Source: JBFWWP01 sp050246115 (GTDB taxonomy: Bacteria > Planctomycetota > UBA8108 > UBA1146 > JAJFFE01). Taken from it: DNA of 64,000 nucleotides. Below, piece after piece: positions 53,613 to 61,998 of the stretch. Each line of letters opens with the position of its first letter. Position 1 is the stretch's first letter. Position numbers and translations under genes: made by a program. Where the stretch lies: assembly GCA_050246115.1 (NCBI GenBank), contig JBFWWP010000008.1, forward strand, positions 62,001 to 126,000. The letters run 5' to 3'. Under the pieces are notes generated by a model. The model made no database searches. It was not told the origin of the DNA and was given only the letters and a program-made list of their open reading frames with translations.

Positions 53613-55296
53613 CTTTGAGCTCCTCTCGGGGGATCTTGCGGGCAGAACGTTGTGCGCGATCCCATCCGCTCGAGTACGGGACGACCCCGAGAACACGAAC
53701 CCCGACGACGCGTTCGATTTCCTGCGCGCGGCGAATGGTGCGATCGACCAGGCCGCGGCCCACGGCCAGGGCCAGGCCGAGCACCGCACCCATGGCGAGT
53801 CCAGCGAGCACGAAGCGCAGTCGGTTCGGACCGCTCTTCTCGGCCGGTAGCGTGGCCGACTGCCAGATCTCGAGGTTGCTTTGGTTCGCCTCGTCGAGCT
53901 TCTTTGCGACCCAGAGCTCCTCGAGCTTGCGGTCGTACTTGTCGACGTTGTCGCGCAGTCGTCGCACTTCCCGGGTCAGCTCCTCGTACCGTGGCTTGTT
54001 GTGCTTCAGGGTCTCGAGGCTCTTCGCGACCTCGCTGAGCCGCTTCTGGTTACGCTCGAGGCGGGTGCGCGCGCTTCGGGCCAGCTCATCGTGCTCGAGT
54101 TGTTTGCCTCGGAGGCGCACGTACTCGGGATTCTCGACGACCTCGAAGCCCTGTGATTGGTCGAGGTCGGGGGGGACACGGTCACGCTCTTCTCGGAGCT
54201 GACGAATGAACTCATCGACCGCCAGTACTTCGGGGGAGTCCGGTCGATAGTTGACCAGCAGTTGGGCGCGCTTCTCTTCTTGCGCGTTCAGGCGCGTCAG
54301 AATGCCCATGTAAGCCGGGTTCGGTCGCTTCGTCGAGGGCAGCGGCCGCTGGATCGTCGGGGGCTCGTCCCGGAGCTGCGCCAATGCGCGCTCGAGTTCT
54401 CCGGTGCTGAACGCGAGTTGTCCTTCGTCCGCTTTGATCTGCTGCTCGAGGCTCATCTGCTCGCTGACCCAACCCTTGAGTTGAGCTTCGACGTCCACGA
54501 TTCCGTGCTCGCGGCTGAAGGTAGTGAGCGCCTCCTCGGCGGCGCGCGCGGCCTCGAACTGCTCTTCGCGCTGGTTCTCCATCAGCGACATCGAGGCCGC
54601 GGCCGAGTGCTTCTCCTGGTGGATCTGGTTGAAGGCGGCGAGAAACGCATCGACCACCTTGCGCGACAAACTGGCTTCGTACGACGTGTAGTTGACCGAG
54701 ATGATGGTGGACTTGCCGTCGTTGACGATCTCCGAGCGCCCTTGGAGTGTGCGGCTGGCGACGCGCACGCAACTCGGGCACGACTGGCTCCTGCCTCCGT
54801 CCGCCGCCGGTGGGCACACGTGGCCCAAGGTCGGATCGTTGCGGCCGAACCACCACGATTGGAACTCGTGCATCTTGCGCATGAGCCCCTTCGCGCGCGG
54901 GTGGCCGGGGCCGGCTGGGTCGTAGGGCCTCAGCACTTCGAGCGGGCCGACGCGCTCGGCGACACGCTCGTAGACCTCGGGGGTGCGTAGCAAGTACAGC
55001 TCCTCGAGGACCGCCGACTTGCCGAGCGCGCGGTCGGCTTGATCGGGGTCGTCGGGCGAGGCCGTGAGGCGCTCGCGTACTCCGAGCAACAGCCGCACCT
55101 TGCCGTTCGACGTGTACTCGTTCGGAAGCAGCAATGAGAAGAAGATGCCGCCGCCGACGCCGAGGCACGTCAAGAAGAGCACCAAGAACTTGGACCGGAG
55201 GATGGGCAGCACGATGACGTCCATGGGATCGAGCCCCGGTTTTTCCCGGGACTCCGGACTGTCGTGCGGCGCGGGTGCGTAATTGCGTTCGTTCAT
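53599..55296 (-). CDS. Wzz/GumC-like polysaccharide chain-length determinant
   Basis: A 565-residue inner-membrane protein. ATG at 55296 overlaps the OPX gene stop (ATGA), with GGAG a few bases upstream. N-terminal cytoplasmic tail, TM1 (about 32-55, KFLVLFLTCLGVGGGIFFSL), large periplasmic part with long coiled coils (about 240-330 and 400-485, EEALTTFSREHGI, LERNQKRLSEVAKSLETLKH), and TM2 (about 497-517, RFVLAGLAMGAVLGLALAVG). An unusual Cys-bearing insert (CPPAADG...SCPSC, about 155-175) sits in the periplasmic region near the membrane and could form disulfides or bind metal. It works with the OPX protein and the CpsD-like ATPase in export and length control of the polysaccharide. Confidence 0.9.
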   Translation of the reverse strand: MNERNYAPAPHDSPESREKPGLDPMDVIVLPILRSKFLVLFLTCLGVGGGIFFSLLLPNEYTSNGKVRLLLGVRERLTASPDDPDQADRALGKSAVLEELYLLRTPEVYERVAERVGPLEVLRPYDPAGPGHPRAKGLMRKMHEFQSWWFGRNDPTLGHVCPPAADGGRSQSCPSCVRVASRTLQGRSEIVNDGKSTIISVNYTSYEASLSRKVVDAFLAAFNQIHQEKHSAAASMSLMENQREEQFEAARAAEEALTTFSREHGIVDVEAQLKGWVSEQMSLEQQIKADEGQLAFSTGELERALAQLRDEPPTIQRPLPSTKRPNPAYMGILTRLNAQEEKRAQLLVNYRPDSPEVLAVDEFIRQLREERDRVPPDLDQSQGFEVVENPEYVRLRGKQLEHDELARSARTRLERNQKRLSEVAKSLETLKHNKPRYEELTREVRRLRDNVDKYDRKLEELWVAKKLDEANQSNLEIWQSATLPAEKSGPNRLRFVLAGLAMGAVLGLALAVGRGLVDRTIRRAQEIERVVGVRVLGVVPYSSGWDRAQRSARKIPREELKVGGS

Positions 55297-56036
55297 AGAG
55301 CTCCAACGAGACCAGACGGAATAGGTAGCGGAATCATACGTTTGATGTACTTGTCGACAAAGATGTTCGCCTTGTCGATCGGGGTGTTCGGGATATAGAC
55401 GAAGTCGAAGGGCTGCATGTACAGAGGCCCAGAGAGCTGCCACTCCGATGGGCGCGCGTCGACCTTCCAGATGATCTGGCTGTTCTGATCCTGGCTCCAG
55501 CGAACCAGGAGCAGGTGGCCCAGTCGCGCCGAGTCCTTGCGGTGACCGCCTGCCTTGCCGATGGCCTCGAGGAGCGTGAGGCGCCCGCCCTCGATCGTGA
55601 CTGCCCCCGGACGAATCACCTCGCCCATGACCACGACTTGGCGTGGCGCGTACTGACGCACGAACACGCCGACCTTGGGGTTCAGCAGGAACGAGCTGTA
55701 GCGTGACTCGAGCTCGGTGCGTAGGCCCTCGACCGAGCGTCCCTCGACCACCAGGGGTTCGACCAAGCCGAGGAAGTTGGCGCGCCCTTCGTTGTCCACG
55801 ATGACGTCGTGGTTCCACTCCGGGACCATGGAGATTTGGATGCTGAGGGCGTCACCGGGAATCAGCGCCAGTTTACCGCGATCCAGGGTCAAGTTGATCT
55901 GGTCCGCCACCTCGGAGAGGGGGTCGCCGGCGAACGCGCAACCGACGGCGAGCCACAAGACGCCCAGCAATCCAGTTCTCGGGACCAGGGTGGACGCGCG
56001 ACGAGTGCGCGCCGCGGGGTAGATCGCGTTCGACAA
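55293..56036 (-). CDS. OPX-family polysaccharide export lipoprotein (Wza-like)
   Basis: A 247-residue envelope protein. TTG at 56036 has AAGGAA about 8 nt upstream and gives a short basic start followed by LLGVLWLAVGC, a lipobox; a longer frame upstream begins in Arg-rich sequence without signal peptide. Mature features are the Poly_export domain (LIPGDALSIQISMVPEWNHD, about 55-75) and an SLBB domain (VVVMGEVIRPGAVTIEGG, about 130-150, with LLEAIGKAGG). It forms the periplasmic or outer-membrane part of the exporter. Its stop overlaps the GumC-like start by ATGA, so OPX, GumC and CpsD-like genes form one operon, coupled at each junction. Confidence 0.9.
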   Translation of the reverse strand: MSNAIYPAARTRRASTLVPRTGLLGVLWLAVGCAFAGDPLSEVADQINLTLDRGKLALIPGDALSIQISMVPEWNHDVIVDNEGRANFLGLVEPLVVEGRSVEGLRTELESRYSSFLLNPKVGVFVRQYAPRQVVVMGEVIRPGAVTIEGGRLTLLEAIGKAGGHRKDSARLGHLLLVRWSQDQNSQIIWKVDARPSEWQLSGPLYMQPFDFVYIPNTPIDKANIFVDKYIKRMIPLPIPSGLVGAL

Positions 56037-56295
56037 CTTTCGATTCCTTTGGCTGGAAGGGTCCGTCGGCGGTGAACCCAGTTCGGAATGGCGAGCGTAG
56101 GGCCTGACGCATCGCGCGGGGCTGCGGAAGCCGCCCCGTGAGCGCGAGCTGCCATGGCGCGACCCCCGTCGGATGCTAACCCGCACGTCGTTAGCTCGCA
56201 ACAGCCCAAAGGATGGCACGAACTTGGTCTCTTTGCAACACAAAGTTCTCTGCGCCTTCCCGACGATCTCCGCCCCCCACGCCGCGCGACTGGAC

Positions 56296-57627
56296 TCAAG
56301 CCTTCACGATTCGGGCGCGGGCGGTGGCCGCGCGCATGACGTTTCGGGTATCGACGACGAGCTTCGCATGCTCGCCGATCAGCCCCCAGTCCACCGCGTC
56401 GTGGTGCGTGACCACGACCACCACGTCTTGTTGGGCGACGAACGCCGGTGTGAGCGGCGTCGAGCTGAGGTCGATGTCGTGCATCCTCATCTTCGGGAAC
56501 TCGGGGACGTGTGGGTCGTGGTAGGTCAGCTCGGCGCCGCCCGCGAGGAGGAGTTCGATGATCTCGGCGGCCGGGCTTTCGCGCACGTCGTTGATGTTCG
56601 GCTTGTACGCGACTCCGACAACGAGCACCCGGGCGCCGCGCAGGGCGCGCCGCTCGTCGTTGAGAGCGCGCACGGTGCGCGCGACGACGAAGTGGGGCAT
56701 GCCGCGGTTGACCTCGCCCGCGAGTTCAATGAACCGAGTCGAGTGCCCGTGTTCCTTTGCCTTCCAAGTCAGGTAGAACGGGTCGATGGGAATGCAGTGC
56801 CCGCCGAGGCCCGGTCCCGGGTAGAAGGCCTGGAAGCCGAAGGGTTTCGTCGAGGCGGCGGCGATCACGTCCCAAATGTCGATGCCCATGTCGGTGAACA
56901 CGGTCTTCAGCTCGTTGACGAGGGCTATGTTCACGGCCCGGTAGATGTTCTCGAGCAACTTCGCGGCCTCCGCCACCTCCGCGTTGGCGACGCGGTGCAC
57001 TTCCCGCACGACTTGCTGGTAGAGCGCGTGCGCGAGTTGGCCACTGACGTCGTCGATCCCGCCGACCAGCTTGGGCGTCGTGTGGGTGCTGGCGTCGAGT
57101 CGGCCCGGGTCTTCGCGTTCGGGGCTGTAGGCGAGGAAGAAGTCCTTCCCGCAGCGCAGGTTGCGAGCCTCGAGCAACGGCAGCATCTCCTCGCGAGTCG
57201 TCCCCGGGTAGGTGGTCGACTCGAGCACTACGAGCTGTCCTGGGCGTAGGTGTTTGGCGACCATTTCGGTCGATGACGTGACGAAGCTGAGGTCCGGTTC
57301 GTTGTGCCGCCCCAGCGGGGTCGGGACGCACAACAGAACGGCGTCGGCATTACCGAGATCCTGGGGGTTCCCGGTCGGGTGAAAGCGATCGGAGCGGGAG
57401 AGGTTGCGCGCCAAGTCCTCCCCGAGGTGGGCGAGGTACGTCTCGCCGCGTCCCAGCATCTCGAGCTTGCGCCGGTCGGTGTCGTAGCCGATCACGCGGT
57501 AACCCGCATCGTGGAAGGCGCGCACCATCGGCAGGCCCACGTAGCCCAGTCCGACGATGGCCACGACGCAGGAGCGATTCTCGATGCGCGCCAGGAATTG
57601 CTGAGCGAGTTCGTTTTCGTGCTTCAT
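56296..57627 (-). CDS. Nucleotide-sugar 6-dehydrogenase (UDP-GlcNAc/ManNAc or UDP-Glc type)
   Basis: A 443-residue cytoplasmic enzyme. ATG at 57627; the frame above is unlikely. N-terminal NAD-binding motif VGLGYVGLPM (about 24-33), LCVPTPLG (about 92-99), ESTTYPGTT (about 130-138), the substrate-contact region AEAAKLLENIYRAVNIAL (about 215-232), and the catalytic Cys in PGLGGHCIPIDP (about 268-279). The C-terminal domain has GVAYKPNINDVRESPA (about 332-347). It oxidises a nucleotide-sugar 6-OH to a uronic acid, giving an acidic building block. The family (WbpA, TviB, WecC) often makes GlcNAcA or ManNAcA; the exact sugar cannot be called. It lies 260 bp upstream of the OPX gene on the same strand. 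Confidence 0.9.
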   Translation of the reverse strand: MKHENELAQQFLARIENRSCVVAIVGLGYVGLPMVRAFHDAGYRVIGYDTDRRKLEMLGRGETYLAHLGEDLARNLSRSDRFHPTGNPQDLGNADAVLLCVPTPLGRHNEPDLSFVTSSTEMVAKHLRPGQLVVLESTTYPGTTREEMLPLLEARNLRCGKDFFLAYSPEREDPGRLDASTHTTPKLVGGIDDVSGQLAHALYQQVVREVHRVANAEVAEAAKLLENIYRAVNIALVNELKTVFTDMGIDIWDVIAAASTKPFGFQAFYPGPGLGGHCIPIDPFYLTWKAKEHGHSTRFIELAGEVNRGMPHFVVARTVRALNDERRALRGARVLVVGVAYKPNINDVRESPAAEIIELLLAGGAELTYHDPHVPEFPKMRMHDIDLSSTPLTPAFVAQQDVVVVVTHHDAVDWGLIGEHAKLVVDTRNVMRAATARARIVKA

Positions 57628-58089
57628 GTTCTGTGCTGGCTCTCCAAAGGTACTCCGAAGTTTCGAGCGCGCCAGGTATAGCAGGAGCGTGAACGCCCTG
57701 CTACCGGACCCAACCGATCGACAGGGGGCGGTGACCGCCCGAGGGGCGCCACGAGCGCGAGCCATCGGTCGGACCGTCTGCCGCGGTCGACGGCTGTCTC
57801 TGGGTTATCGACCGCGACGGGAGTTTGTCTGAGATCGCTCACGGGCGGCGCCGTCGGCGAGGATCCAAGCCCCGCGTCGACGGGCATGTTGCCAGTGGGC
57901 CCAGGGCGAACCCCCGGCTCTCGAACCGTCCCGCGAAGCCAGCTCCGGTCGCCGCAGCACGATCCCGAGCGGCTGGATCCGGCGTCCGAAGTGCCCAACG
58001 GGGAATGGGATGCGCGGTCACTGTCGGCGATGGTATGCTGTTTTTGCGGCGGCGGCGAAGCGTGAAACGCAGGCGGGGGTGACGGTTAC
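57628..58089. promoter_or_regulatory. Divergent promoter region of the polysaccharide locus
   Basis: About 460 bases between the minus-strand dehydrogenase and the plus-strand alg14-like gene. TGGTATGCT at 58031-58039 looks like an extended -10 for the plus-strand operon, without a clear -35. GGGGGTGA just before 58090 may serve as Shine-Dalgarno. No gene is seen. Confidence 0.4.
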
Positions 58090-58542
58090 GTGGCGAACCT
58101 GAGGATCGTGGCCATCTGCTCGGGTGGCGGGCACTGGGTGCAAATGCAGCGGCTGCTCCCCGCTTTCGCGGAGCATTCGGTCACGCTGATCGGGGTTGAC
58201 CCCGCGTACCGCACCGAGGCGGGCGGGCGCCCGTTCCATTGGGTCAACGACGCGAACCGCTGGAACAAGTTTGGACTGGTTCTCATGGCCCTCCGACTGC
58301 TGTGGATCCTGATCCGACTGCGGCCCCATATCGCCATTTCGACCGGCGCGGCTCCGGGCTACGTGGGGCTTCGGATCGCCCGTTGGTTCGGTGCCCGGAC
58401 CATTTGGGTCGACAGCATCGCGAACGTCGAGCAACTCTCCATGTCGGGGCGCATGATCGGTCCCCATGCGGATTTGTGGCTCACTCAGTGGCCGGATCTC
58501 GCGCGCCCCGGCGGGCCGACCTATGAGGGGGCCGTGTTTTGA
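58090..58542 (+). CDS. Alg14-type membrane subunit of UDP-sugar glycosyltransferase (PssD/EpsE-like)
   Basis: A 150-residue protein with GTG at 58090. CSGGGHWVQMQRLLPAF (about 10-26) is the conserved start, and a hydrophobic segment (GLVLMALRLLWILIRL, about 61-77) anchors it to the membrane. GARTIWVDSIANVEQLSMSG (about 101-120) is a family block. In Alg13/14, PssD/PssE and EpsE/F systems, the Alg14-type subunit recruits the catalytic Alg13-type partner. Its stop overlaps the next start (TTTTGA), matching this pairing. Role: addition of the second sugar to the lipid-linked intermediate; which sugar is unknown. Confidence 0.85.
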   Translation: MANLRIVAICSGGGHWVQMQRLLPAFAEHSVTLIGVDPAYRTEAGGRPFHWVNDANRWNKFGLVLMALRLLWILIRLRPHIAISTGAAPGYVGLRIARWFGARTIWVDSIANVEQLSMSGRMIGPHADLWLTQWPDLARPGGPTYEGAVF

Positions 58543-59057
58543 TCTTCGTTACCGTGGGTACGCAAATGCCGTTCGATCGGCTCGTCCGGGCCGTCGATCA
58601 GTGGGCCGGGAGCACTGGCCGACGCGATATCTTCGCGCAGATCGGCGCCGGCGGGGAGCGGCCGGTGCACTTGGAATGGCGCGAGTTCATCGAGCCGGCC
58701 GAGCACCGCCAACGTTTGCAAAGCGCGAGCCTCGTGATCGGGCACGCGGGCATGGGCACGATCATCTCCGCGCTCGAGTTGGGGGTGCCGGTCCTGGTCA
58801 TGCCGCGCCGCGCCGAGTTGCGCGAACACCGCAACGACCACCAGGTCGCAACCGCTCGTCGCTTCGAGGAATTGGGCAAGGTCACCGTCGCCTACGACGA
58901 ACACAGCCTGCGGGCCCAGCTCGAGCACGTCGACCAGATTCGGGTGCGCTCGGGAATCGAGGCTGGCGCCGCCGACGCCTTGCTCGGAGCCCTCCGACGG
59001 TTCGTCGCGGAGGCCGCGAGTCGACGCGATCCCGGTGCCTCGGGCCCGGCGGTCTGA
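58539..59057 (+). CDS. Alg13-type catalytic subunit of glycosyltransferase (PssE/EpsF-like)
   Basis: A 172-residue GT28 C-terminal-like protein; TTG at 58539 overlaps the preceding stop by 4 nt. IFVTVGTQMPFDRLVRAVDQ (2-21) is the family start and VIGHAGMGTIISALELGVPV (about 67-86) binds the UDP-sugar. EHRNDHQVATARRFEELG (about 95-112) is the next conserved block. It should form a heterodimer with the Alg14-type product to transfer a sugar from a UDP donor onto the lipid carrier at the cytoplasmic face. The last 23 bases overlap the next gene if GTG 59035 is used. Confidence 0.85.
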   Translation: MIFVTVGTQMPFDRLVRAVDQWAGSTGRRDIFAQIGAGGERPVHLEWREFIEPAEHRQRLQSASLVIGHAGMGTIISALELGVPVLVMPRRAELREHRNDHQVATARRFEELGKVTVAYDEHSLRAQLEHVDQIRVRSGIEAGAADALLGALRRFVAEAASRRDPGASGPAV

Positions 59058-59673
59058 TATCCTGCGCCGTTCGACCCTGGCCGAAGGAGGAGTTCTGGAG
59101 TCACGAAAATGGCAACGGATCTCCAAGCGGACGTTGCTCGAGAATCCCTATTACCGCATGTCGTTCGATGAGTACCGGCTTCCGAGTGGCGGGGTTGGCC
59201 AGTACACCTACGTCGACATTCCCGGGTCTACCATGGTCGTCCCGGAGCGCGCCGACGGGCGTTTGGTGCTCGTCCGGCAGTACCGCTACCTCATGGCGCG
59301 CCCGAGTCTCGAGTTTCCGGCCGGCGGCTTGCCGTTGGGGCGAGACCCGCTCGACAACGCTCGGCGTGAGCTCCACGAAGAAGCGGGCCTCGAAGCTGGG
59401 GCCTGGACCAAGCTCGGCGAGTTCGCACCGTACAACGGGGTCTCGAACGAAATGTGCCACGTCTACCACGCTGCCGACTTGCGCGAGATCGCTACGGCTC
59501 CCGAGCCAACCGAGGAGATCGAGGTACACGTTCTGAGCCTCGAGGAACTCCACGATCAGATCGACCGCGGCGACGTTTGGGATGGAATGACCTTGGCGAG
59601 CCTACTCGTTTACGAGGGCTGGAAGCGGCGAGTCAGCGGTTATCCCGCCCCGCCCGATGGACGGAGATCATGA
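59035..59673 (+). CDS. NUDIX hydrolase (ADP-ribose pyrophosphatase-like)
   Basis: A 212-residue protein if GTG 59035 is the start. The domain itself begins near SRKWQRISKRTLLENPYY, and a strong Shine-Dalgarno AAGGAGG (59084-59090) sits just before CTG at 59095, so the true start could be CTG 59095 (192 aa). The Nudix box reads GGLPLGRDPLDNARRELHEE followed by AGL; the usual first Glu is Arg, but the metal-binding REL..EE core is intact. EFPAGG before the box is as in ADP-sugar pyrophosphatases. It cleaves nucleoside diphosphates linked to a sugar or similar. Placement inside the polysaccharide operon, with ATGA overlap to rmlA, suggests control of nucleotide-sugar pools (inference). Confidence 0.8.
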   Translation: MPRARRSDILRRSTLAEGGVLESRKWQRISKRTLLENPYYRMSFDEYRLPSGGVGQYTYVDIPGSTMVVPERADGRLVLVRQYRYLMARPSLEFPAGGLPLGRDPLDNARRELHEEAGLEAGAWTKLGEFAPYNGVSNEMCHVYHAADLREIATAPEPTEEIEVHVLSLEELHDQIDRGDVWDGMTLASLLVYEGWKRRVSGYPAPPDGRRS

Positions 59674-60551
59674 TCAACAAGGGAATCATCCTCGCAGGCG
59701 GCGCGGGCACCCGCTTGCACCCACTCACTCAGGTGATCAGCAAGCAGCTGTTGCCCGTGTACGACAAACCGATGATCTACTACCCGCTCAGCACGCTGAT
59801 GCTTGCCGGGATTCGGCAGATCCTCGTGATCAACACCCCGCACGAGCAGCATCTCTTTCAGTCGCTGCTCGGCGATGGCAGCCAGTGGGGGCTCGACATT
59901 CGGTACGCCGTGCAGCCCCGCCCGGAAGGGCTGGCGCAAGCATTCATCATTGGGCGCGACTTCGTCGGACGCGACGGCTGTTCGCTGGTGCTCGGCGACA
60001 ACCTGTTCTACGGCCACGGCTTCGTCGAAATCCTCGCGCGCGCCGCGCGCGCCGAACCGGGGGCGACGGTGTTTGGCTACTGGGTGCGCGACCCCGAGCG
60101 CTACGGGGTCGTGGACTTCGACGCGAACGGACAGGCTCTCAGCATCGAAGAGAAACCGGCCAAGCCGAAGTCTAGCTACGCGGTTACGGGGCTGTACTTC
60201 TACGACAACCAGGTGCTCGATATTGCAGCGAATCTGCGACCTTCGCCCCGCGGAGAACTCGAAATCACGGACGTCAATCGCGTCTACCTCGCGCGCGAAC
60301 AGTTGCGGGTGGAGATCCTGGGTCGTGGCTTTGCTTGGCTCGACACGGGGACGCACGAGTCGCTCCTGCAGGCCGCGAACTTCATCGAGACCATCGAACA
60401 GCGCCAGGGCCTCAAGATCGCGTGTCCCGAAGAGGTGGCCTATCGCATGGGATTCATCGACGACGAACAAGTGCGCCGCCTGGCCGCGCCGCTGGCCAAG
60501 AGCGGCTACGGCGAGTACCTCGTGCGCATCCTGGAAAGCAAAGTTCGATGA
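59670..60551 (+). CDS. rmlA: Glucose-1-phosphate thymidylyltransferase
   Basis: A 293-residue enzyme of normal family length. ATG at 59670 overlaps the nudix stop (ATGA). GIILAGGAGTRLHPLT (about 5-20) is the nucleotide-binding signature, SKQLLPVYDKPMIYYPL (about 24-40) contains the catalytic Lys region, and LGDNLFYGHG (about 108-117) carries the metal-binding Asp. Further blocks are GVVDFDANGQALSIEEKP and GRGFAWLDTGTHESLLQA. It makes dTDP-glucose from dTTP and glucose-1-phosphate, the first step to dTDP-L-rhamnose. It lies in the overlapping order rmlA-rmlC-rmlD-rmlB, all four steps complete. Confidence 0.95.
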   Translation: MINKGIILAGGAGTRLHPLTQVISKQLLPVYDKPMIYYPLSTLMLAGIRQILVINTPHEQHLFQSLLGDGSQWGLDIRYAVQPRPEGLAQAFIIGRDFVGRDGCSLVLGDNLFYGHGFVEILARAARAEPGATVFGYWVRDPERYGVVDFDANGQALSIEEKPAKPKSSYAVTGLYFYDNQVLDIAANLRPSPRGELEITDVNRVYLAREQLRVEILGRGFAWLDTGTHESLLQAANFIETIEQRQGLKIACPEEVAYRMGFIDDEQVRRLAAPLAKSGYGEYLVRILESKVR

Positions 60552-61111
60552 AGGTGGAGCCCACGCCGCTCCCCGGGGTGCTCGTCATTGAGCCTGCGGT
60601 CCACGGCGACGCCCGCGGCTTCTTCTTGGAGACGTTCCAAGAGCAGCGCTACCTCGAAGCCGGAGTCCGCGCGCACTTCGTGCAAGACAATCACTCGCAC
60701 TCGCAGCGAGGCGTGCTCCGAGGCCTTCACTATCAACTGCGACGTCCACAAGCGAAGCTCGTGCACGTGCTGCGCGGCGAAGTGTTCGACGTGGCGCTGG
60801 ACATTCGCCGGGGTTCGCCGACCTTCGGTCAATGGTTCGGCACTGTGCTCAGCGAGTCCAACCACCGGCAGCTCTACATTCCGCCGGACTTCGCGCATGG
60901 ATTCTGTGTGTTGTCGGACCACTGCGACTTCCTCTACAAGTGCAGCGATTACTATGTGCCCGACGACCAGTGCGGAATCGCCTGGGATGACCCGGGGCTC
61001 GGGATCGATTGGCAGGTGAGTGGGCCGACGCTCTCGCCGAAGGACCTCCGCAATCCGCGGCTGAGTGAGTGCCCGGAGGACCTGCTGCCGATTTGGGGAG
61101 GGGAGCCATGA
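60548..61111 (+). CDS. rmlC: dTDP-4-dehydrorhamnose 3,5-epimerase
   Basis: A 187-residue cupin of normal length; ATG overlaps the rmlA stop. Family motifs are GDARGFFLETF (about 20-30), QDNHSHSQRGVLRGLHYQ with the catalytic His in GLHYQ (about 45-62), KLVHVLRGEVFDVALDIRRG (about 68-87) and YIPPDFAHGFCVLSD (about 115-129). It epimerises dTDP-4-dehydro-6-deoxyglucose at C3 and C5. GGGAGGGGAG at its 3' end is the Shine-Dalgarno of rmlD. Confidence 0.95.
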   Translation: MKVEPTPLPGVLVIEPAVHGDARGFFLETFQEQRYLEAGVRAHFVQDNHSHSQRGVLRGLHYQLRRPQAKLVHVLRGEVFDVALDIRRGSPTFGQWFGTVLSESNHRQLYIPPDFAHGFCVLSDHCDFLYKCSDYYVPDDQCGIAWDDPGLGIDWQVSGPTLSPKDLRNPRLSECPEDLLPIWGGEP

Positions 61112-61998
61112 GAGTGCTCGTCGTCGGTGCGGATGGCCAGGTCGGCTCGGAGTTGGTGCGCCTCGGTGCGCAGCCCCGCAGTCGCGGGCAGCTACGCGTC
61201 GTCGGGTTGGGGCGCCGACTCCTCGACTTGACGCGTCCGGAAACGATCGTAGCGAACCTCGATGAGCATCGACCGGGGCTGGTCGTGAATGCTGCCGCTC
61301 ATACCGCCGTCGACCAGGCCGAGGCGGAGCGTGAGGCCGCCTTCGCGATCAACGCGACCGGCCCGGCGTGGCTCGCGCAGGCGTGCTCCGAGCGTGGGAT
61401 CCCGCTGCTGCACCTGTCGACGGACTATGTGTTCGATGGTACGGCGAGCGAGCCCATCCGCGAGGATCACCCGCCAGCTCCCCTTGGAGTGTATGGCGAG
61501 AGCAAGCTCGCGGGGGAGCGTGCGGTGCGGGCTGCGTTGGGGGACCACTTGATTCTCCGCATCAGCTGGGTGTTCAGCGCTCGTGGCCGGAACTTCGTGA
61601 AGACGATCCTCCGCCTCGCACAGGAGCGCGAGGAGTTGCAAGTGGTTGCGGATCAACACGGTTGCCCGACCGCGGCCGTCGACGTTGCCGAAGCAATCCT
61701 GACCTTGTGCGAGCGGCTCGAGGAGCAGGGGTCGTTGCCTTGGGGTACGTTTCACTATTGCGGTACGCCGCCGACGACGTGGCATGGTTTCGCCGAGGCC
61801 ATCGTGGAGGCCGCCCGCTCCGACTGGGCGCTGAAGGTGCGGCGGGTGCGCGCGATCACAACCGCCGAGTTTCCGACACCCGCCGCGCGCCCTCGCTACA
61901 CGGTACTGTGCACCCACAAGGCCACGCAGGTGCTCGGAATCTCCGCTCCCGCATGGCAGGACAGCCTCGAACTCGTACTGAAGGATCTGCGCCCGTGA
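61108..61998 (+). CDS. rmlD: dTDP-4-dehydrorhamnose reductase
   Basis: A 296-residue extended SDR enzyme. ATG overlaps the rmlC stop (ATGA). NAD(P)-binding motif VVGADGQVGSELVRLG (about 5-20), VVNAAAHTAVDQAE (about 58-71), LSTDYVFDG (about 101-109) and the catalytic YGESKLAGE (about 127-135). HYCGTPPTTWHGFAEAIVEA (about 216-235) is the typical C-terminal sugar-binding region. It reduces dTDP-4-dehydrorhamnose to dTDP-L-rhamnose. Confidence 0.95.
   Translation: MRVLVVGADGQVGSELVRLGAQPRSRGQLRVVGLGRRLLDLTRPETIVANLDEHRPGLVVNAAAHTAVDQAEAEREAAFAINATGPAWLAQACSERGIPLLHLSTDYVFDGTASEPIREDHPPAPLGVYGESKLAGERAVRAALGDHLILRISWVFSARGRNFVKTILRLAQEREELQVVADQHGCPTAAVDVAEAILTLCERLEEQGSLPWGTFHYCGTPPTTWHGFAEAIVEAARSDWALKVRRVRAITTAEFPTPAARPRYTVLCTHKATQVLGISAPAWQDSLELVLKDLRP

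Noticed and set aside
55297..55818. Long N-terminal extension of the GumC-like frame
   Set aside because: It is antisense-like shadow over the OPX gene; ATG 55296 with its Shine-Dalgarno and the ATGA overlap defines the start.
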